This document shows positions 54,814 through 64,000 of a DNA stretch of 64,000 bases, piece after piece; within the stretch, counting starts at the first letter, position 1; the number at the start of each line of letters is the position of its first letter. Source of the stretch: Enterobacter quasihormaechei (GTDB lineage: Bacteria; Pseudomonadota; Gammaproteobacteria; Enterobacterales; Enterobacteriaceae); contig NZ_SJON01000008.1 of the NCBI RefSeq assembly GCF_004331385.1, positions 124,001-188,000 of the forward strand, given 5' to 3'. The position numbers and the translations under genes were made by a program. The notes below the pieces were generated by a model. That model was not told the origin of the DNA and ran no database searches. It saw only the letters and a program-made list of their open reading frames with translations.

Positions 54814-57800
54814 TCACCAGTCTGCATAAGGCACCAGCGGTTCCGGCGGTAAGTCCATATCACCCTGCCAGCCTGCGGCAGAATACCGAACATAGAGCAG
54901 CGCATGACTCGGGGTATAGTCTTTCGCTTCCTGAATATCAACGCCCAGACCGACAAACCAGTTGGACGTCACGCGGCGTTCAACAATCGCCCTTGCGGTA
55001 TAACCCGTCCCTGACGAGCTGCTTCCGGTTTCCATCACACCTTTATCGGTATAACGGCCTGGCTCATTGTCCGGGATCAGCCCCTGCAACGGATAACGCA
55101 TCACATCTTTTGTTTTTGAATGGGACCAGGAGACGGAGCCACCCAGCTCCCATGACCAGTTCTCGGTGCGTTTACGCCAGTTCACCGGTAAAGCGAACGA
55201 CACATACTCCTGCGGGCTGTAGTAACCGCCCTGGCCCAGCGAATAACCGCTTAAATCCTTATCGTAATGCCAGAGCATATTGGACACGCCGACCGTCAGG
55301 CGCTCGTTGTTCTGATTGATAAGCTTGTAGTAATAGCCGGTCATCCAGCGGACGCGCCAGTTATCTTCGACATGCTTCCCGCTGAGGCTGTCGGCACTCA
55401 GGCTTGACCAGATACCGTTAGCTTCGCCTTTGTCGTAGCTCACGCTCACGCCGCCACCGGTGGCACGCACGCCGCCCCAGGTGGTGTCGGTATTGGGATC
55501 TTTTTGCCCGGCGAAGGCCAGCACGGAGCTGGAAATCGGACGGCGATGGGCGTTCAGGGTGTAGCCAATCGGCCCTAAGTCGTTGCTGTAGCTCAGGCTG
55601 CCCACCACATCGACCACGTCGAAGCCCATCGGCGTTGTACCGATGTCCCACGCCCAGGTCTGGTTCTGCCAGCCGACGGCCACGCTGGCGCCGTTGGCCG
55701 ACTGATTCGTGCTGCCGCGACATGGCGTTTCGGCGCAGGTGCCCCACGTTGGATCGTAAGTGCCATTGTCCGTATCAAAGGAACCGGCGTTCATATTGAC
55801 CAGATCGCTACGGAAGAACATGCGACCATCCGACAGCGGCGCATCAACCTGGAGCATGGTGGTGTGCGCTTTCAGGTCGGAATAGCCCCCCGTGCCGCTG
55901 GAGCCCCAGTAGTCGTGTTGCAGCGTGACGTTAAGATCCTGCTGACGATAAAGATCGCCTGCATCGCTGCGTACGCCGCGCTTCAGCCAGTCATCTTTCT
56001 CATCGTTACGCGTAAGACGCGTAAAGCTGTCGTTATCGGTCGGACGGGTCGTCGTGATGCCCGATAAGACCATCGCATCTTTCCAGGTTTCCAGCGCCTG
56101 CTGAGGCTGGCCGTTTTGCGCCTGGAAACGGGCGGCATCACGCATCACCAGCGCGCTTTCCATAGAAGGCGGCTGCGATTTTGCCTGAGGCACAATCGCG
56201 TTGAAGGTCTTTTCTGCCGCGGCAGAATCACCCAGACCGGCCTGCGCCATGGCGATCCGGCGCTGCATATTGAGGGAGAGCGGTTCGCCGTTTTGTGCCG
56301 CGGGCAGTTTCGCCAGCTCAGCGCGAGCGGCGTCCCTGTTGCCCTGAGCCAGATTGACTTCGGTCAGGCCGAGAATCGCGTCTTCGTTCTGCGGTTCCCG
56401 TTGCAGGACGGTGTTGTAGGCGGTTTTCGCGGCCTCATGATCGCCACGCTGTTCAGCCCAGTCCGCCAGCGTTAAGTCGATACGGGTGGACGGGGGCTGC
56501 TGGCGAAGCAGCGCTTCCGCCTCCTGCTCTTTTCCACCGTCGCGCAGGCGGTTGGCGTTTTCCAGCACCTGGTTACTTTGCAGGCGGCTCGCCAGCTCCT
56601 GAATGTTGCTGTTCCACCTGTCGCGCGGCAGCGTGTTCAGATGCGCCAGCGCGGCGCGGTCCCGATCGTTGCCGGACAGGTACAGCCCGCTGGCGTAAAC
56701 CTGCTCCGGATCGCCCGGTTTCTGGCTTGCCAGCTGACGCATCAGGTTATCCCCCTGGCTGCGCTGACCCGCGCTATACAGATCGCGCGACAGCCGGTAG
56801 GTGATCCACACGTCGCCCGGGGAAAGCGCAAGGCGTCGGCGCTGGATTTCTGCGGCCTGGGCATAATTCCCCTCGCTTTCCAGCCGTTCGGCCTGGGCTG
56901 ACAGCTGCTCGTTCGTCAGGCTACGTTCAATATCATCAATGCTGCGGCGCTGGCTGCCAGAGAGCGACTGAATAAACTGCGTCGCCTTCTCCGGAGACTG
57001 TGCGCGATAAATATTGGCAAGACCGCGCACCGCGTTGGTGTTGCCGCTGTCCATACGCAACGCCTGGCGATAATAGCGTTCGGCCGCGTCGTTATCTTTA
57101 CGCGCCGCCGCCGCATCACCCAGCCCCAGCACCGCGTAGCTGTCGGTATTATCGACGCTGCGCGCCTGCTGATAATAGCGTTCCGCCTGGGCCGTATTGT
57201 TGGCTTTCAGGGCGTTATCCCCCTGCTGGATCAGCAGCCAGTATCGGTTGACCTTCAGCAGGCTGTCCCATTTGCCCCGGTTATCGCTCTGCGGATCGAG
57301 GGCGATCGCCTTTTCAAACTGCGCCACCGCGCGGGCGCGATCGCCTTTCTGGGAATAGGCCTGCCCCAGCGCGCCTACGGCTTCGCTGTCAGCGTGGTTG
57401 GCGCTGACCGCTTTCTGCAACTCCGTCACCGCTTTGTTGCCCTGCCCGGCTTCCACCGCGGCTAACCCTTCGGCTTTGGTGCGAAACGCCGGATCGGCGA
57501 GCTGTTTTTGCTGCGCTTCAAGCTGCGCGCGCGCCGCCGTCACGTTATCGCCATCGCTGAACACGCTCAGGTACTGTTGCAGCGCGGTGACGCTGGTGCT
57601 GCTGGCCGGCAGATCTTTGATCTGCTGGTACCACATATCCGACGCCTGACTGCGGCCCTTGTTCGATTTGGCCATCTCCTGCAACACCGCAAACCCTTCT
57701 TCACGGCGTCCGCTCTCGAACAGAAGCTGGGCCAGCGAGGCCTGTAGCGGGGCGTTGCCCGGGCTGGTGGCGTTAAGGTTTTTAAGCTGGCCTATGGCTG

Positions 57801-58296
57801 AGTTCCGGCGGGCGGGATCTTTTGCCACCACGTTCCAGTACTCCGGCGCGATGTCGCCCGAGGGCGGATTACCGTCAAACAGTTTGTCATACGCGGCAAT
57901 GGCTTCCTGTGTATGACCGGTAGTGGCAAGCAGGCGAGCCTGCTGGAGGGCCTGGCGACCGTCCGGCGTGGAGAGCAGCATGGTCGTACGGGAGGACTGG
58001 TACGCGCTGGAATCGGGTGCCATTCCTTTCAGGCGATCCAGCTCTTTTTGCGCGCCCGCCGTATCGCCCTGTCGTAACAGATAGCGGAAGCGTGCGGCAA
58101 TCACGTCCGGGTTGTCGGGGTCGATCAGCTCAAGGCGGTAAAGCGACTGACGCACCAAATCCTCACGCTGCGTGGATTCGCCCAGACGGACCTGTTCCAG
58201 CAGCTGTCTCTGCTGCGGGGAGTTGGCGGCCTGGGCCAGGGGCATTAGCGCCAGGCCAAGCGATAACGTGAGGAGATTTAGTGTGAACGTGCGCAT
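54814..58296 (-). CDS. bcsC: Cellulose synthase outer-membrane subunit BcsC
   Basis: 1160 residues. Signal peptide ([21 protein letters not shown]), about 780 residues of TPR repeats in the periplasm (e.g. [30 protein letters not shown]), then a C-terminal beta-barrel ending in [29 protein letters not shown] with a terminal aromatic. Exports the glucan through the outer membrane. ATG 58296 matches the E. coli start; it overlaps bcsZ by 19 bp. Confidence 0.96.
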   Translation of the reverse strand: MRTFTLNLLTLSLGLALMPLAQAANSPQQRQLLEQVRLGESTQREDLVRQSLYRLELIDPDNPDVIAARFRYLLRQGDTAGAQKELDRLKGMAPDSSAYQSSRTTMLLSTPDGRQALQQARLLATTGHTQEAIAAYDKLFDGNPPSGDIAPEYWNVVAKDPARRNSAIGQLKNLNATSPGNAPLQASLAQLLFESGRREEGFAVLQEMAKSNKGRSQASDMWYQQIKDLPASSTSVTALQQYLSVFSDGDNVTAARAQLEAQQKQLADPAFRTKAEGLAAVEAGQGNKAVTELQKAVSANHADSEAVGALGQAYSQKGDRARAVAQFEKAIALDPQSDNRGKWDSLLKVNRYWLLIQQGDNALKANNTAQAERYYQQARSVDNTDSYAVLGLGDAAAARKDNDAAERYYRQALRMDSGNTNAVRGLANIYRAQSPEKATQFIQSLSGSQRRSIDDIERSLTNEQLSAQAERLESEGNYAQAAEIQRRRLALSPGDVWITYRLSRDLYSAGQRSQGDNLMRQLASQKPGDPEQVYASGLYLSGNDRDRAALAHLNTLPRDRWNSNIQELASRLQSNQVLENANRLRDGGKEQEAEALLRQQPPSTRIDLTLADWAEQRGDHEAAKTAYNTVLQREPQNEDAILGLTEVNLAQGNRDAARAELAKLPAAQNGEPLSLNMQRRIAMAQAGLGDSAAAEKTFNAIVPQAKSQPPSMESALVMRDAARFQAQNGQPQQALETWKDAMVLSGITTTRPTDNDSFTRLTRNDEKDDWLKRGVRSDAGDLYRQQDLNVTLQHDYWGSSGTGGYSDLKAHTTMLQVDAPLSDGRMFFRSDLVNMNAGSFDTDNGTYDPTWGTCAETPCRGSTNQSANGASVAVGWQNQTWAWDIGTTPMGFDVVDVVGSLSYSNDLGPIGYTLNAHRRPISSSVLAFAGQKDPNTDTTWGGVRATGGGVSVSYDKGEANGIWSSLSADSLSGKHVEDNWRVRWMTGYYYKLINQNNERLTVGVSNMLWHYDKDLSGYSLGQGGYYSPQEYVSFALPVNWRKRTENWSWELGGSVSWSHSKTKDVMRYPLQGLIPDNEPGRYTDKGVMETGSSSSGTGYTARAIVERRVTSNWFVGLGVDIQEAKDYTPSHALLYVRYSAAGWQGDMDLPPEPLVPYADW

Positions 58297-59384
58297 TCCT
58301 GGCCCCAATCCGGTAGTAATTCACCTTGCGCGGTGAAGCGAAAACGATGCTGATCCCACCCTTGTCCAAAGAGGGTCAGAACGTAGCTGTAATAAGCATT
58401 ATTATCGGGAAAACGATCGGCGACGCGCTGGCGTTGCACCGCCTGCGCGTCCCGGTTTTGTAAAAACGGAAGCAGGGAGGCAGAGAACCCAACCGGCCCA
58501 TCTCCGGTACGTTTCCCGGTCGCTACGTCCACTTTTTCCGGCGGCAAGCCTTGTTTGGTTGTGGTGGTCGCCATGGGCTTGAAACGCGCCAGTAGCCGGG
58601 CTTTCTGTGGATCGCTATCGTTCATCATCCCTACCCAGAGATAGACGCGAATCGCATCGTAGCTGCCGATAAGGGACGCATCCCGCTTCAGCTGCCAGCC
58701 GCCCTTCTTCTGATATTTCACCCAGTTCGGGGAAAATCCTTTAGGCGCGGTCTCCAGCAGCAGACGCAGGTTGGTTTCTCGGAGCGTCGTCCACGGTGCA
58801 CCAAAACGGGTAAAATAGCTCGCAAGCTGCGGCGGCAGGTAGCTGGGGTTGAAGCGCCAGGCACTCTCTTCGGCAAAACCGACTTTACCCGGCAGCAACA
58901 TAGAGCCCAGACCCGGCACCTTCACCACTTCCTCGGTGGCAATGCGCGTCAACAGCGCCTTACCCGTGCGCGTATAATCGGGATTTTTCCATAGCCGCCC
59001 GGCTTCCAGCAGCGACCAGGCAATCCAGATATCGGCATCCGACGCCGAGTTCGAGTCGATAACGGCCCAGGTTTCGTCGTCCTTTTTCCCCCACAGCCAG
59101 GCTGGGAGATACTGGGCTAAATCCCCCTCGGCAAGGTTATCGCGTGTCCATGCCAGCAGCAGATCGAACGCCTTGCGATCGTTTGCTGCCAGCGCAAAGA
59201 ACAGCCCATAGCTTTGCCCTTCCGAGGTGGTGATCTTGCGCGCGTCGCTGGGATCGATAACGCGCCCACCTTCGCTCATATAATCCTGCTTGAACGTCTC
59301 CCAGGCGGGCCAGCGGCAGGCGGCATGAAGATTCGCCGCCGCCAGCATCAACGCTGCGACTACACACCCACGAAAGATTTTCAT
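58278..59384 (-). CDS. bcsZ: Periplasmic endo-1,4-beta-glucanase BcsZ (GH8)
   Basis: 368 residues as in E. coli. Signal peptide ([16 protein letters not shown]), catalytic acid in [19 protein letters not shown], Asp in [21 protein letters not shown], and [15 protein letters not shown]. Trims cellulose during export and is needed for full production. ATG 59384 preferred over the preceding GTG. It lies 6 bp after bcsB. Confidence 0.96.
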   Translation of the reverse strand: MKIFRGCVVAALMLAAANLHAACRWPAWETFKQDYMSEGGRVIDPSDARKITTSEGQSYGLFFALAANDRKAFDLLLAWTRDNLAEGDLAQYLPAWLWGKKDDETWAVIDSNSASDADIWIAWSLLEAGRLWKNPDYTRTGKALLTRIATEEVVKVPGLGSMLLPGKVGFAEESAWRFNPSYLPPQLASYFTRFGAPWTTLRETNLRLLLETAPKGFSPNWVKYQKKGGWQLKRDASLIGSYDAIRVYLWVGMMNDSDPQKARLLARFKPMATTTTKQGLPPEKVDVATGKRTGDGPVGFSASLLPFLQNRDAQAVQRQRVADRFPDNNAYYSYVLTLFGQGWDQHRFRFTAQGELLPDWGQECARSH

Positions 59385-59390
59385 CACCGC

Positions 59391-61814
59391 TTACTCATGG
59401 TCCGGATTAAGACGACGACGGCTAATGATTCGCAGCAGACGCCACAGCACCCAGGCCAGTAAGACGACGCTGAGCGCAGCCAGCACGGCCAGCAGCACCG
59501 GGTGGTTAGACAGGGCGTACCACAGGCGCTCGAACCACGGCAGATGGCCCACATAGTAGACATCCCCCACGCGCAGGCTGTTGACCCCCGACTCACGAAT
59601 AACCGAGACGGAACCGTACATTGCCGCCCGTTTACCGCTGTCGTTCATGGCCGTATTGAGCAACTCATAGCCGCGCGGGCTGTCCGCCAGCAGGGCGATA
59701 ACGCTGCGCTGGTCGTTATACGGCGACTGGAAGCCGACAATCGCGGCCATCGGGCCCGTTGAGCTTACGGTCGTCCTGATATTGGCCTGACGATCGCCGC
59801 TGTCCGGCATGATGCTCGGGAACTCGGTCTGACGCAGCGGCGTGTTGACCCATGACTGCGCCGCCTGCACCAGCAGATCGACGCGCTTCTCGTCTTTCAG
59901 CTTGTCCGGAATGTTGCCGATGACCATGATATCGGCATCTTTGTTCTGGATCTGGCTACCGTCGTTCGTCACCGTCACGTTGACCGCCGGCAGGCCGGTT
60001 TGCGCCCCGATGGTGCCCATGGTATCCAGCAGTGTGGCAACCTGACCTTCGTTGGCCGCTTTTGGCATCACGACAATTGATTCAGAGAGGTCTGCCATGC
60101 GGCTGAACGGGAAGCTGGCGTTTGCAAACGCACGCAGGTCCGGCATCGCGATAAAGTGGTAATACTTCGAGAAGTCGATCGTGGAATCGTCACCAATCAC
60201 CACGTGGTTTTGCACCGGCTGGAAGGTAATACAGTTTTCCACCGTTCCACCCGGCATCGGGTTCATATACTGGAAGTTAAACCGCAGCTGGTTCACCGCA
60301 CCCAGCTTCAGCGCCGGGATCGACACATCGGTTTTACCGTCCAGCAGCCCCTGCAATACTGGCAGACGAAGCATCAGCCGGTTTGTCTCCTGGCTGCTGG
60401 TCAGGCTGAATGATTGCAGGAACTGGTTGTTGAGGCTGATATCCATGCGCGAGCTGTCTTTGGTTGCCGGCGCGGTGTAACGGTAGTTCAGGTTGATATC
60501 AATCCCGTTGGTGCGCAGCAGATACAGATCCGGCGGCAGGTTCAGCGACAGGCTGACGGGAGAAGGCTCCAGCCCGGTGGACTGCAATTGCTCTTCATAG
60601 GTTTTCAGCTCGCCGAAGGTGATCGCACGGTCGGTACGCACCCAGTTTGGGGCATCATAAGGCTTACGCGCCAGCAGCGGTTTCACTTCATCCACCACGA
60701 CGCTGTTGCCGCGGAACAGGATATTCCCCTGCGCAATGCCCTTCGCCGCCTGCACCAGATCTTTTTCATCACGCCCGAAGACCACCAGCAGCTTCACGTA
60801 CGGGTTGTCCGGATGGGTGATCATCTCGATGGTGGGCGCTTTCACAGCCGGATGGTCACGCAGAAATGACGGACGTTTGGCGTTGGTGGCAAACACGATC
60901 GCGTTTTTATCCGGCATTTTGTCGTACATGACCGGGAAACTCTGACCGCGCCAGCCGGAGCGGGAACCAAACCAGGATGCCACGATGGAGGCCGCCAGCT
61001 GTTCGGTCACATCTGGAGAGCCCGCAAACACCATCGGCAGGTTCAGAGGACGGTTATCGCGCGGGTCGAAGAACGGCACGGGGAAGGCCGAAAGATCGTT
61101 TTTCAGCGCCAGTGGCTGATACGTCATCTGTAGCGAGGAGTTACGGCCTACATCCAGCCACAGGGTGCTGCTGGCCGGGTTTTCACAGACATCGCGATAG
61201 TGGCCGACAAATTCAAGGCGTACGCGGTTAAAGTCGGTGATAAACAAGGGGTTAATCGGCACCTGGGCCAGGGTTTTCTTACCCAGCTGCTCTTTGGTGA
61301 CGGGCAGGACGTCCATCAGCTCGTCATTCAGATAGACCTTAAGCTGGGACTGCACCGGCAGCAGCGACGGCGATGGCGTGTATTCCAGGTTGAGCATCGC
61401 TTTCGACACGACTTCATCGCTGCGCATACCGAATTCGATACCGCCATTGGGGTTAATGCCGCGCAGGACCATGCTGCCCGGAGGAGGGGCGATCTGGGCG
61501 AACGTCAGCTTAACGTCACGCGACGGCGTATTTTCCGCAACCACGGGTGCGTTGGCACCGGGCACGCCAGGCATGACCTGCCCCACCACCGGATTACCGG
61601 CAGGCAGCGTATTCCCCGTCGTCGGCTGATTTGGGACGACGTTTTCCGTCTGCCCCGGCGCCGCCGTCACAACCGGATCGGTCGCTTGCGCGACGACAGG
61701 CACCGTTGGAGCGGGCGTGGCCGCTGCGTTATCAGGCGCCGCGTTAGCCACTGTTGCAGGGAGCGCACTCATCCCCATTGCCACTGCACATAACCAGGAA
61801 AGTTTTGTTTTCAT
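59391..61814 (-). CDS. bcsB: Cellulose synthase periplasmic subunit BcsB
   Basis: 807 residues. Signal peptide, then a proline/alanine/valine-rich linker (about 25-90) somewhat longer than in E. coli, then two repeats of carbohydrate-binding and flavodoxin-like domains (TFAQIAPPPGSMVLRGINPNGGIEFGMRSDEVV.. and NYRYTAPATKDSSRMDISLNNQFLQSF..), and a C-terminal membrane anchor (HPVLLAVLAALSVVLLAWVLWRLL). Required with BcsA for synthesis. ATG 61814 fits the E. coli start MKxK; the Shine-Dalgarno is weak. Confidence 0.95.
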   Translation of the reverse strand: MKTKLSWLCAVAMGMSALPATVANAAPDNAAATPAPTVPVVAQATDPVVTAAPGQTENVVPNQPTTGNTLPAGNPVVGQVMPGVPGANAPVVAENTPSRDVKLTFAQIAPPPGSMVLRGINPNGGIEFGMRSDEVVSKAMLNLEYTPSPSLLPVQSQLKVYLNDELMDVLPVTKEQLGKKTLAQVPINPLFITDFNRVRLEFVGHYRDVCENPASSTLWLDVGRNSSLQMTYQPLALKNDLSAFPVPFFDPRDNRPLNLPMVFAGSPDVTEQLAASIVASWFGSRSGWRGQSFPVMYDKMPDKNAIVFATNAKRPSFLRDHPAVKAPTIEMITHPDNPYVKLLVVFGRDEKDLVQAAKGIAQGNILFRGNSVVVDEVKPLLARKPYDAPNWVRTDRAITFGELKTYEEQLQSTGLEPSPVSLSLNLPPDLYLLRTNGIDINLNYRYTAPATKDSSRMDISLNNQFLQSFSLTSSQETNRLMLRLPVLQGLLDGKTDVSIPALKLGAVNQLRFNFQYMNPMPGGTVENCITFQPVQNHVVIGDDSTIDFSKYYHFIAMPDLRAFANASFPFSRMADLSESIVVMPKAANEGQVATLLDTMGTIGAQTGLPAVNVTVTNDGSQIQNKDADIMVIGNIPDKLKDEKRVDLLVQAAQSWVNTPLRQTEFPSIMPDSGDRQANIRTTVSSTGPMAAIVGFQSPYNDQRSVIALLADSPRGYELLNTAMNDSGKRAAMYGSVSVIRESGVNSLRVGDVYYVGHLPWFERLWYALSNHPVLLAVLAALSVVLLAWVLWRLLRIISRRRLNPDHE

Positions 61815-61824
61815 CGCGTTATCA

Positions 61825-64000
61825 TCATTGTTGAGCCATAACCGGGTCCGCCTGCTTCGCTTCATCTCGCTCAGGCCGACGCGGAATGAACGACACGACC
61901 CAGGAAACCAGCGAAGTAAGTGACCGGAAAATTAATTTCACCGACGACGGGGCAAATTCTGCAAGGTGACGATAGCCACGGAACCCCAGCTTAAGAATAT
62001 CCAGCAGGCTTTCCAGAGGCTTATCCTCAGGGAAGCTGTCCTGCCAGAGAGCCCACGTATCCGCGCGGGCAAACGTACACTGCACAAAATCAATGTGTTG
62101 CTTTTTAGTCAGCGGCATCAGTTGCAGACCCACCTCATTTCCTCTCACGCGTACAACCTGCGTCGGGAAGACATACTCCTGCTGGCCGCGCTTAAGCAGT
62201 AAGTTGACCTTCTGCCCCTCCAGCACCTTAGCCTGACCGTTGATCTTGATACCCAGACCGCCATCCGAGAAGTCATGTACGGTACAGGAGAAGAGATGGC
62301 CATCGTCGCGGGCAATGGCCGCGGGCATGCTGATTTCGACGCGGTGCGCGCGGCGGACCTGTTTACTCTCCACCGATACCGCCACCGCGCCACCGAGGAT
62401 AATCAGGTTATAAAACACCCACGCCATACTCACGAAGACCGTCAGGACTTCGTTTTCCGGGCCGTAGAAGTAGCGCCAGATCCCAACAATGACGCCCACA
62501 ATATTCAGCAGCACCAGGAAGATATAGGGCCGGGAGATCACCCAGTCGACATACTCCTCTTCCACCAGCCCGCCCTTCGCGGTGACGTTAAATTTCCCTT
62601 TATGCGGGTTAATCAGCGCTACCATGGTTGGCGGCGCGATGTACCAGGCCAGCACCGTTTCGTAAATTTCGCTCCAGAAGGAGTGGCGATATTTCCCCTG
62701 AATCTTCGAGTTCGTCAGGCTGGCGTGGATCATGTGCGGCAGCACGAACAGGGCAATCATCAGCGCGGGAGCGTAGATGATGTAAGCGTGAAGGAGCAGG
62801 AACGCCAGCGGCGCGGTGAGGAAGATAAGCCGTGGGATACCCGACAGGAAGTGGAACATGGCGTTGACGTAGCACAGGCGCTGCGCCAGCTTCAGCCCTT
62901 TGCCCATCAGCGGGTTATCGAGACGGAAGATTTGCACCATGCCGCGCGCCCAGCGAATACGCTGGCCGATGTGTGCCGACAGGGATTCCGTTGCCAGCCC
63001 CGCCGCCTGGGGAATGCGCATATAGGCCGAGGTATAGCCAAGGCGGTGCAGACGCAGGGAGGTGTGAGCATCTTCCGTGACCGTTTCCACGGCGATGCCG
63101 CCAATTTCATCCAGCGGCTTGCGGCGGATAACCGCGCAGGAGCCGCAGAAGAACGTGGCGTCCCACATGTCGTTCCCGTCCTGCACCAGGCCATAGAACA
63201 GCGTGCCCTCGTTCGGGGTTTTGCGGAAACGACCGAGGTTACGTTCAAACGGATCCGGCGAGAAGAAGTGGTGCGGCGTCTGCATCATCGCCAGCTCTTT
63301 CTCCTTCAGGAACCAGCCCATCGTCATTTGCAGGAACGAGCGCGTTGGCACGTGGTCGCAGTCAAAAATAGAGACGAACTCCCCTTTGGCATATTTCAGC
63401 GCATTGTTGATGTTACCGGCCTTCGCGTGTTCGTGAGTGGTACGGGCGATGTACTCTACCCCCACTTCGTCTGCGAACTGGCGGAACTCGGCGCGGCCAC
63501 CGTCATCGAGGATCCAGATTTTGATTTTGTCCTTCGGCCAGTCGATACCCAGCGCGGCGTAGATGGTGTTTTTCACCACCGACAGATCTTCGTTGTAGGT
63601 CGGCACGAAGAGGTCCACCGTTGGCCACTGGGTCGTGTCTTTTGGCAGCGGCACCGGCTGACGATTCAACGGCCAGATAACCTGGAAGTAACCCAGCACC
63701 AGCACGATCCAGGCGTAGGTTTCCGCAAACAGCAGCACTAGCCCGCACACCAGGCTGACCGGATCGTCCCAGTTCAGCGTTGAGGTATAACGCCACCAGA
63801 TGTAGCGGCAGGAAACGGTCAGCGACAGCACAATCAGCATCAGGGCGGAAAAACGCCCCGGAATGCGCCGCACCAGCAGCGCCACGCCCCACAGCAGGAT
63901 CAAGAAGGTAAACTGCGCCAGCGGGTTGAACGGCTGGGTAATACAGACCAGCGCCAGAATGAGCGAGAACGCCACCACCACGCCGAGAATAAAACGCCGC
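61825..64000 (-). CDS. bcsA: Cellulose synthase catalytic subunit BcsA, N-terminus beyond the window
   Basis: At least 725 residues; the frame stays open to the right edge, so roughly the first 150 residues are missing. GT2 residues are complete: ILDDGGR, DxD in IFDCDHVPT, TED in VTEDAHTS and QxxRW in GQRIRWARG. A PilZ domain follows with c-di-GMP motifs RRAHR and DFSDGG, so activity depends on c-di-GMP. Several membrane helices surround the GT domain. First gene seen of bcsA-bcsB-bcsZ-bcsC, 10 bp from bcsB. Confidence 0.97.
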   Translation of the reverse strand, partial: RRFILGVVVAFSLILALVCITQPFNPLAQFTFLILLWGVALLVRRIPGRFSALMLIVLSLTVSCRYIWWRYTSTLNWDDPVSLVCGLVLLFAETYAWIVLVLGYFQVIWPLNRQPVPLPKDTTQWPTVDLFVPTYNEDLSVVKNTIYAALGIDWPKDKIKIWILDDGGRAEFRQFADEVGVEYIARTTHEHAKAGNINNALKYAKGEFVSIFDCDHVPTRSFLQMTMGWFLKEKELAMMQTPHHFFSPDPFERNLGRFRKTPNEGTLFYGLVQDGNDMWDATFFCGSCAVIRRKPLDEIGGIAVETVTEDAHTSLRLHRLGYTSAYMRIPQAAGLATESLSAHIGQRIRWARGMVQIFRLDNPLMGKGLKLAQRLCYVNAMFHFLSGIPRLIFLTAPLAFLLLHAYIIYAPALMIALFVLPHMIHASLTNSKIQGKYRHSFWSEIYETVLAWYIAPPTMVALINPHKGKFNVTAKGGLVEEEYVDWVISRPYIFLVLLNIVGVIVGIWRYFYGPENEVLTVFVSMAWVFYNLIILGGAVAVSVESKQVRRAHRVEISMPAAIARDDGHLFSCTVHDFSDGGLGIKINGQAKVLEGQKVNLLLKRGQQEYVFPTQVVRVRGNEVGLQLMPLTKKQHIDFVQCTFARADTWALWQDSFPEDKPLESLLDILKLGFRGYRHLAEFAPSSVKLIFRSLTSLVSWVVSFIPRRPERDEAKQADPVMAQQ

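Noticed and set aside
62275-63741. 488-codon open frame on the plus strand
   Set aside because: It is antisense to the conserved BcsA coding region and has no recognisable domain or ribosome site; long antisense frames are common in GC-rich genes.

Overview
The window is chromosomal DNA of a Gram-negative enteric bacterium, most like Enterobacter or a close relative (Enterobacteriaceae). Protein sequences and gene order follow the E. coli interval from rpoH to the bcs cellulose genes almost step by step (rpoH-ftsXEY, rsmD-yhhLMN-zntA, tusA-yhhQ-dcrB, yhhT-acpT, yhiN-pitA-uspBA-rsmJ-prlC-rlmJ-gor-treF, yhjBCDE-yhjG-pdeH-kdgK-yhjJ-dctA-pdeK-bcsCZBA). This backbone is interrupted by accessory blocks absent from that E. 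coli order, as I remember it. No rRNA, tRNA, CRISPR array or insertion sequence was seen. Seven REP/BIME-type palindromic repeats sit in gaps between genes.

Layout: (1) 1-6.6 kb holds a GABA-type aminotransferase cut by the left edge, the heat-shock sigma factor rpoH with a sigma-E promoter, the ftsYEX division/targeting operon, and rsmD-yhhL. (2) 6.6-10 kb holds yhhM, yhhN and the zinc/lead exporter zntA with its ZntR-type promoter. (3) 10-13 kb is an accessory TRAP transporter with a KdgR-like operator and a CRP site. (4) 13-16.7 kb holds tusA, yhhQ, dcrB, yhhT and acpT; a 32-residue remnant of a beta-ketoacyl-ACP synthase lies just before acpT. (5) 16.8-25.2 kb is accessory metabolism: phenolic acid decarboxylase with a divergent LysR regulator and an SDR enzyme, a HAD phosphatase, a TerC-type membrane protein, and an MFS / IclR / RraA-like aldolase / D-2-hydroxyacid dehydrogenase cluster whose two plus-strand transcription units carry near-duplicate promoter regions. 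(6) 25.2-37.4 kb is core again, but a small toxin-44-like gene overlapping a membrane-anchored immunity candidate is inserted between pitA and uspB. (7) 37.4-40.1 kb is a second accessory island: a membrane protein with ankyrin-like C-terminus, an acetyltransferase, and a lysozyme-fold protein that has lost two of three catalytic residues. (8) 40.1-52.5 kb holds yhjB, an SDR, yhjC-E, yhjG, pdeH, kdgK, yhjJ and dctA. (9) 52.7-64 kb holds pdeK and the cellulose operon, with bcsA running off the right edge.

How it fits together: the right end is a cyclic-di-GMP/cellulose locus in which flagellar-class pdeH (perfect sigma-28 promoter) and membrane-bound pdeK lie next to the PilZ-containing cellulose synthase. 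KdgR-like boxes in front of both the TRAP transporter and kdgK suggest that the transporter feeds sugar acids into the 2-keto-3-deoxygluconate pathway. The most novel-looking items are the toxin/immunity-like pair, the duplicated promoter modules of the RraA/dehydrogenase cluster, the ketosynthase fossil before acpT, and the degenerate lysozyme.
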